From Flavobacterium undicola (GTDB lineage: Bacteria > Bacteroidota > Bacteroidia > Flavobacteriales > Flavobacteriaceae): DNA of 64,000 bases. Numbering within the stretch: position 1 is the first letter of the stretch; every line of letters starts with the position of its first letter. Of this stretch, positions 59,384 through 64,000 are shown piece after piece. The stretch is taken from contig NZ_JAAAPM020000004.1 in NCBI RefSeq assembly GCF_009909155.2, positions 124,001 through 188,000 of the forward strand, written 5' to 3'. The notes beneath the pieces were generated by a model, which saw only the letters and a list, made by a program, of their open reading frames with translations, was not told the DNA's origin and did not search any database. The translations under genes were made by a program, and so were the position numbers.

Positions 59384-62044
59384 CTAATTCGTTTTAGTGG
59401 TATCGACAACTTTTTTCTTTTTGTTAAATAAACCATTTAATAAGTCAGAAGCTTTCGCTTTTACCTGTTCTTTGGCTTTTTCTTGTGCTTCTGCCTTGGT
59501 TGCAGGAATAGTTGTTTTAGTAGTATCTCCTGCTTTTTTGTTTTTATTGATAATATCCGTTAAGGCTGAGGTTCCTTTGTTAACTAATTTAGTTTTTTGT
59601 TGTTGAATCAATTGATTGGTTAGATTCGTAGCCGCAGTTTTTAAATCGGTTGTGATTTTAGGTTTCGAAAAACTACCGGTTAAAATAGCATTAATAGGAA
59701 TGTTTTCCAGTTTTTGAGCATCGGCAGCAGATAATTTAGAAATTAAAGCATTGGCTTGGGTTCCAAGATATTTTGCGGGAACATTGAATTTAATATTGTA
59801 ATTCATACTTTGGTCAAAACCATGAGACCCACCAATGGTTGCTTGAATATCTTGGTATTTGATGTTGAAAGGTTTTACGTTTACTTTTCCGTCTTTGAAG
59901 GAAATAGCCGCTTTCAAATCGTTCAAATTAATTTTACTCATGTCTAAGAACTTGATGTTTGAAGTTAGCGCCGTTAATAGGGTCGAATTACTTGAATTGA
60001 TGGTAGTAGAAAGAAACTGACCTAATAAATCTCCTGTGATGGTTTTTAAATCGGGAGTGAGTTCGTTTGCATCCAGATTTCCATTCAATTTAATGGTAGA
60101 GTTAATTTTACCGTTAACAATTCCAGCAATAGGAGCTAATTTTTTAAGCATGTCCAGTTGGGTAAAAGACTGCGCAATGTCTACTTGAGTTAAGCCTAAG
60201 TCGATATTGAATGTTGGTGTTTTTTCTTTGGTAGAAACCGCACCATTTAATCCGATAGAACCGCCAAAAATAGAAGTTTTGATGTTTTCCATTGTTAGTT
60301 TTTCGTCTTTAACAATTAATTTTCCGGAAACATTTTTCAGTATTAAATTGTCGTATAAAACCGTATTGGCTTTTGCCGTAAGCGTACAATCCAAGAAAGC
60401 GGGGATTTTCATTGCCTCTGTTTTCTTCGTTTTTGTATTGTCGGTTGTTGTATTTGTAGTTCCTGCTTTTGGTTTTTCCTCAGTAGTCACAAAATCATCT
60501 ACTGATAATTGATTTGAAGTCAAGTTGAAATTTCCTTGCAAGTTTTGATTTTTAAATATGAAGCCATAGAAATTTTCTAAAACTCCAGTAACGCTCAAAT
60601 CGCTTTTTCCGGTCGAAGCATTAAATTGTTTTAAGTTAACCCTTGACGGATTAAATACAATCGCAGCGTTGCTAATGTTCATCGATTTGCCATTTTCGTC
60701 GGTGTATTTAAATCCTGACAAGCTCATTGTACCCGCATTATTAATGTTTTGGTACTGGCTTTTTTCTACCGATTGCATGTCAAATTTAGTAGTCACGTCG
60801 GCTTTTAAAATTCCGCTTAGGGGTTTGTCCAATTTGATAGGGTAGGCTTTAGATAAATTACCTAAGTTAATAGTCCCTTTTAATGCGGCATCAACAATGG
60901 CGTTTTGAGTGACGTTTTTGATATTGGCTTTGGCATTAAAAACATCCTGATCAATGCGGAAGGAAAGCTTGTCTAAGTTGACATAAGTATCATTTAAAAT
61001 GCCAGTTTGATTGATGATTTTAGTGTCTATTATAATATTTTGTACTGATTTTGGCAAATTAGGATATTGAAAAGAGGCATTGTTAGATGCGATTTCGATA
61101 TTAAATTTAGGTACTGTGGTGTCCGAATACAATCCTTTGGCAAAACCAGCTACTGTAAAATCACCAGTGGTTTTGACATTGTTTAAATTGGCAGCATAAG
61201 TAGCGGGAATAACACCTAAGAAGTTTTTAAAGGAAGAAGTAGGCGTTTTAAATTTCAAGTCGTATTCTTGACCAGCATCGACTAATTGAATAAAACCGTC
61301 AAATTCTAATGGTAATTGATTGATTAAAGCCTTGTTCTCTTTGAAGGTGTATTTGCTTTTTTCTAAATCTATTCCTAAAACGGCATCCAATGTCAAGGCT
61401 ACATTTTTCATGTAATTGACCTTGTCCATATCCAGAGTTATTTTAGCTGTTGATTTGGTGTCCAAATCTAATTTGGAAGCCGCAAAATCTCCAGTTCCTT
61501 CATGGTTTAGACTGTCGATAAGCATTTTTATTTTCGAACTTTCGTCAAAATATCTAAACTGAAAATTTTCAAGTTTGTAATTCTGAATATTAAGTGCAAG
61601 CGGTTTGCTTTTAGACTCATCAGTAGAGGTTTTGTCGTCTTTTATGGCAATATCATAATTCCCAATTCCATCTTTGTTGAAAATAATATTGATTAAACCA
61701 TTCTTAGAGCTAATCCCGTCAATATTTATGGGTTCATTATCTCCTTTAAAAAGTTCTTTAATTGACATTTTTAAATTGAGTTCGCCTAGTGAAAGCAAAG
61801 TATCTCCTTCAAAAGGCGCTTTGTTGATAATGGCTAATTTTTCGATGGTAACATTAGCATTAGGGAAGTTTTTAAACAAACTTAAATCGGCATCTGCAAA
61901 ACTGACTTTGGCATCCACTTTTTGATTGATAGCGGCAATGATTTTAGCTTTTATTTGATCCTTGAAAAAATAAGGAATTGCAAATAAAGATCCTGCAAAT
62001 AAGAGGATGATAGCAGCTGTGATTAGTATTATTTTTTTTAACAT
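59384..62044 (-). CDS. AsmA-family large exported protein
   Basis: 886 residues. A single N-terminal membrane anchor (IILITAAIILLFAGSLFAIPYFF) is followed by an AsmA N-domain (IKAKIIAAINQKVDAKVSFADADLSLFKNFPNANVTIEKLAI) and a long beta-rich repeat body. AsmA-like proteins are bridge-like lipid transporters between membranes. The AsmA_2-like C-terminal part (about 600-800, FGGSIGLNGAVSTKEKTPTFNIDLG) is clear. A Lys/Thr-rich tail (about 830-886) is likely disordered. Single gene on this strand. Confidence 0.88.
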   Translation of the reverse strand: MLKKIILITAAIILLFAGSLFAIPYFFKDQIKAKIIAAINQKVDAKVSFADADLSLFKNFPNANVTIEKLAIINKAPFEGDTLLSLGELNLKMSIKELFKGDNEPINIDGISSKNGLINIIFNKDGIGNYDIAIKDDKTSTDESKSKPLALNIQNYKLENFQFRYFDESSKIKMLIDSLNHEGTGDFAASKLDLDTKSTAKITLDMDKVNYMKNVALTLDAVLGIDLEKSKYTFKENKALINQLPLEFDGFIQLVDAGQEYDLKFKTPTSSFKNFLGVIPATYAANLNNVKTTGDFTVAGFAKGLYSDTTVPKFNIEIASNNASFQYPNLPKSVQNIIIDTKIINQTGILNDTYVNLDKLSFRIDQDVFNAKANIKNVTQNAIVDAALKGTINLGNLSKAYPIKLDKPLSGILKADVTTKFDMQSVEKSQYQNINNAGTMSLSGFKYTDENGKSMNISNAAIVFNPSRVNLKQFNASTGKSDLSVTGVLENFYGFIFKNQNLQGNFNLTSNQLSVDDFVTTEEKPKAGTTNTTTDNTKTKKTEAMKIPAFLDCTLTAKANTVLYDNLILKNVSGKLIVKDEKLTMENIKTSIFGGSIGLNGAVSTKEKTPTFNIDLGLTQVDIAQSFTQLDMLKKLAPIAGIVNGKINSTIKLNGNLDANELTPDLKTITGDLLGQFLSTTINSSNSTLLTALTSNIKFLDMSKINLNDLKAAISFKDGKVNVKPFNIKYQDIQATIGGSHGFDQSMNYNIKFNVPAKYLGTQANALISKLSAADAQKLENIPINAILTGSFSKPKITTDLKTAATNLTNQLIQQQKTKLVNKGTSALTDIINKNKKAGDTTKTTIPATKAEAQEKAKEQVKAKASDLLNGLFNKKKKVVDTTKTN

Positions 62045-62188
62045 GGCTATGGAATGTTTATTTTATATAAAGAAGGTATGCTGTGAGCATACTCTATTAC
62101 AAAAATAGGAGATTAGCTCATAGGAAAATTACAATATTTTCATAATATCTTACAATTTTTCAATTCCTTTGAATTTGTAAAAAGGGAT

Positions 62189-62220
62189 AAAAAAACCGTT
62201 TAAGAATAACTTAAACGGTT
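62189..62220 (-). terminator. Terminator of sppA
   Basis: An 11-bp perfect stem (62194-62204 / 62210-62220); in the minus direction it ends in a run of T's at 62195-62189, 11 bp after the sppA stop. Confidence 0.9.
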
Positions 62221-62230
62221 GATGGAGTTT

Positions 62231-63991
62231 TTAGTAAATCGAAATTTCAAATGGCATCATTGCCTGAATTCCTTTTCGGGATTGGAATTTCTTTACTTGC
62301 TGTAATAGCTGGTAATTTTCGAGACCAATTTCTTCTTTTATGATGTTTTGCTTTGTGCTGGCAAAAGGAAATTTAGCGAATATTTCATCAAAATCTTTTT
62401 CGTATTCAGGGTAGTTTTGAGTGGTGTAATTTGAGGTTTTAGATAAACGAGCTGCTTCGACAATAGCAGCATTTAATCCGCCAATTTTATCTACAAGACC
62501 TATTTTTAATGCTTCTGAACCGGACCAAACTCTTCCTTGTGCTATAGAATCTACAGCAGCAAATTTCATTTTTCGTCCTTCGGCAACGTGACTTACAAAG
62601 GTTTTATAGATATGCTCAATGCTTTCCAGTGTAACGGCTTTGAAATTTTCGTCCATTGGAACAAAAGGACTGTAAAGAGCTGCATTACTATGTGTTTTTA
62701 CCTGTTCGATGTTGATTCCTATCTTTTTTGTCAATTGACTAAAATTAGGTAAAATCCCAAAAACACCTATAGAGCCCGTAATGGTGTTGTTTTGCGCAAA
62801 AATAGTATTGGCATTACAAGCCATATAATAACCTCCTGAAGCGGCATAATTCCCCATAGAAACTACTACAGGTTTTACTTTTTTAGTTAATTCAATTTCT
62901 CTCCAAATTAAATCAGAAGTTAATGCGTTTCCTCCAGGGCTGTCGATTCTAAGTACAATAGCTTTTACTTTTTTGTCTTTTCTGGCATCTTGTAAAGAAC
63001 GACGCATAGAGCCTTCGCCAATAGTATTTACATCGCCTTCACCGCTTTGAATTTCGCCTTGAGCAAAAATAATGGCAATCTTGTCATCACTTTCAGAAAT
63101 CACTGAAGTGGTGGTCATTTTATGCGTATAATCGCTAATCGGTATTTTGTTGTAGTCTTTGTCAGGGCTAACTTTTAATGCTTTTTTGATGTCATTATGA
63201 TATACATCTTCATAAGCGATATAGTCGATTAATTTTTGTTTTTTAGCCATTTCAGGAGTTCTGGCAAGCAAGCCGTTTGCAATTTCGTTTAATTTGCTAG
63301 TTGAAATTGCTCTGCTTTTTGAAATGTCAGCGCAAACTGAATTCCAAATGGATTGTAGTAATGCCGTTGTTTGTTCTCTATTGGCATCGCTCATTTTATT
63401 TTCTAAGAAAGGTTCAACGGCACTTTTATATTTTCCATGTCGAATAACTTCCATTTTTACGCCAGTTTTCTCCTGTAAATCTTTGTAAAACATGATTTCA
63501 GAAGATAATCCTTTAAAGTCTAATTCGCCCACAGGATTTAAATAAATATGATTGGCTACCGAATTCAGATAGTATTCTTTTTGCGAATAGCTATTGGCGT
63601 AAGCCATTACAAATTTGCCCGATTTTTTGAAATTTTCTAAAGCGTTTCTTAAGTCTTTGCTTTGCGCCATTCCTAATTCGGAATTGTTGTTTAAAATAGA
63701 GATTCCTTTGATTTTGTCGTCTATTGAAGCAACATCAATTGCATTGATAACGTCAGAAAGACCGATGTTTTTTTCATCAGAAAAAAAACTCATCCAAGGG
63801 TCTTTGTATTTTCCGGCATAATCAAATTTTACATCTTCAAGATTTAATTCGATTACAGAATCATTTTTAAGAGCTTCTGTTTCCGATTCTCCACCAAAAA
63901 TAGCGGCGATAAAAAAGACTCCGAAAAAAAACAGCATTAGAAACACAAATAAACCTACAACAGTAGCGATAACATTGCTTAAAAACTTCAT
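62231..63991 (-). CDS. sppA: Signal peptide peptidase SppA, 67K type
   Basis: 586 residues with one N-terminal membrane anchor (about 5-32) and two tandem S49-type domains. The catalytic dyad is Lys189 in the N-terminal domain (HGKYKSAVEPF) and Ser385 in the C-terminal domain (GNYAASGGYYMA), as in the Escherichia coli enzyme. It degrades signal peptides after cleavage. Complete within the window: the start ATG is at 63991-63989, 9 bp from the edge. Confidence 0.95.
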   Translation of the reverse strand: MKFLSNVIATVVGLFVFLMLFFFGVFFIAAIFGGESETEALKNDSVIELNLEDVKFDYAGKYKDPWMSFFSDEKNIGLSDVINAIDVASIDDKIKGISILNNNSELGMAQSKDLRNALENFKKSGKFVMAYANSYSQKEYYLNSVANHIYLNPVGELDFKGLSSEIMFYKDLQEKTGVKMEVIRHGKYKSAVEPFLENKMSDANREQTTALLQSIWNSVCADISKSRAISTSKLNEIANGLLARTPEMAKKQKLIDYIAYEDVYHNDIKKALKVSPDKDYNKIPISDYTHKMTTTSVISESDDKIAIIFAQGEIQSGEGDVNTIGEGSMRRSLQDARKDKKVKAIVLRIDSPGGNALTSDLIWREIELTKKVKPVVVSMGNYAASGGYYMACNANTIFAQNNTITGSIGVFGILPNFSQLTKKIGINIEQVKTHSNAALYSPFVPMDENFKAVTLESIEHIYKTFVSHVAEGRKMKFAAVDSIAQGRVWSGSEALKIGLVDKIGGLNAAIVEAARLSKTSNYTTQNYPEYEKDFDEIFAKFPFASTKQNIIKEEIGLENYQLLQQVKKFQSRKGIQAMMPFEISIY

Positions 63992-64000
63992 AATAATATT

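Noticed and set aside
1-64000. tRNA, rRNA or CRISPR loci
   Set aside because: No cloverleaf with a CCA end, rRNA block or regularly spaced identical repeats were seen; a tRNA scan could still find something missed by eye.

Overview
The window is AT-rich chromosomal DNA from a member of the Flavobacteriaceae, most probably a Flavobacterium. The evidence is the gene families (PorP/SprF, DUF4270, DUF4403, DUF6089 and DUF4907 proteins, a RemB-like outer-membrane protein, paired OmpH/Skp proteins beside BamA), Bacteroidota-type promoters (TTG, about 20 bp, TAnnTTTG) upstream of several genes, and the lack of Shine-Dalgarno sequences. I saw no rRNA, tRNA, CRISPR array, transposase or prophage. Most of the window is core genome with small accessory patches.

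Layout. 1-1.5 kb: the 3' end of a RemB-like gene, then a small toxin-antitoxin pair between two copies of a 17-bp direct repeat. 1.5-6.7 kb: a respiratory oxidase assembly operon (heme O synthase, two cytochrome oxidase subunits III, subunit IV, a cysteine-less Sco-like protein, a true Sco, a DUF420 membrane protein and a small CxxC protein). 6.7-13.1 kb: DUF4403 lipoprotein, TolC/HlyD-type efflux pair, tsaB, a membrane-anchored unknown and a three-domain Nfu protein. 13.3-21.6 kb: PorP/SprF, gamma carbonic anhydrase, a LytTR two-component system transcribed with kelch, DUF4907 and barrel proteins, then DUF4270 with another barrel protein. 21.6-30.1 kb (minus strand): murI, the envelope-biogenesis block ompH-ompH-bamA-uppS-DUF6089, nadK and a CBS protein. 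30.2-34.5 kb: pdxJ, a hydrolase, a pair of GH43 family glycosidases and a small membrane protein.

34.6-38.4 kb is the most distinctive accessory region. Six consecutive exported proteins carry heavy-metal-binding motifs (a Cys-rich protein, four tandem CPMD/KCGM modules, two HMA domains, DUF3347 plus CPMHP) together with an outer-membrane barrel, and no P-type ATPase or RND pump is present. Palindromes lie in the gaps. 38.5-45.3 kb: MOSC protein, a large PAS/GAF histidine kinase, a VOC protein, a secreted hydrolase translationally coupled to a possible DUF3800-like protein. 45.4-49.3 kb: trigger factor, clpP and clpX, with unusual structured intergenic elements. 49.4-64 kb: NHL-repeat lipoprotein, serB, a run of SRPBCC and VOC genes that includes what looks like a deletion scar of another SRPBCC gene, GNAT, a methyltransferase, GH3, DUF2797, an MntA/HepT toxin-antitoxin pair, an AsmA-like protein and sppA.

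The strongest unexplained signals are non-coding. Two related foldable elements (45394-45512 minus, 47074-47220 plus) flank trigger factor and share conserved ends around different inner hairpins. Three further hairpins have arms built of degenerate 7-9-bp repeats (6423-6507, 38438-38500, 47990-48052). All family assignments come from reading the translated sequence; no database search was possible.
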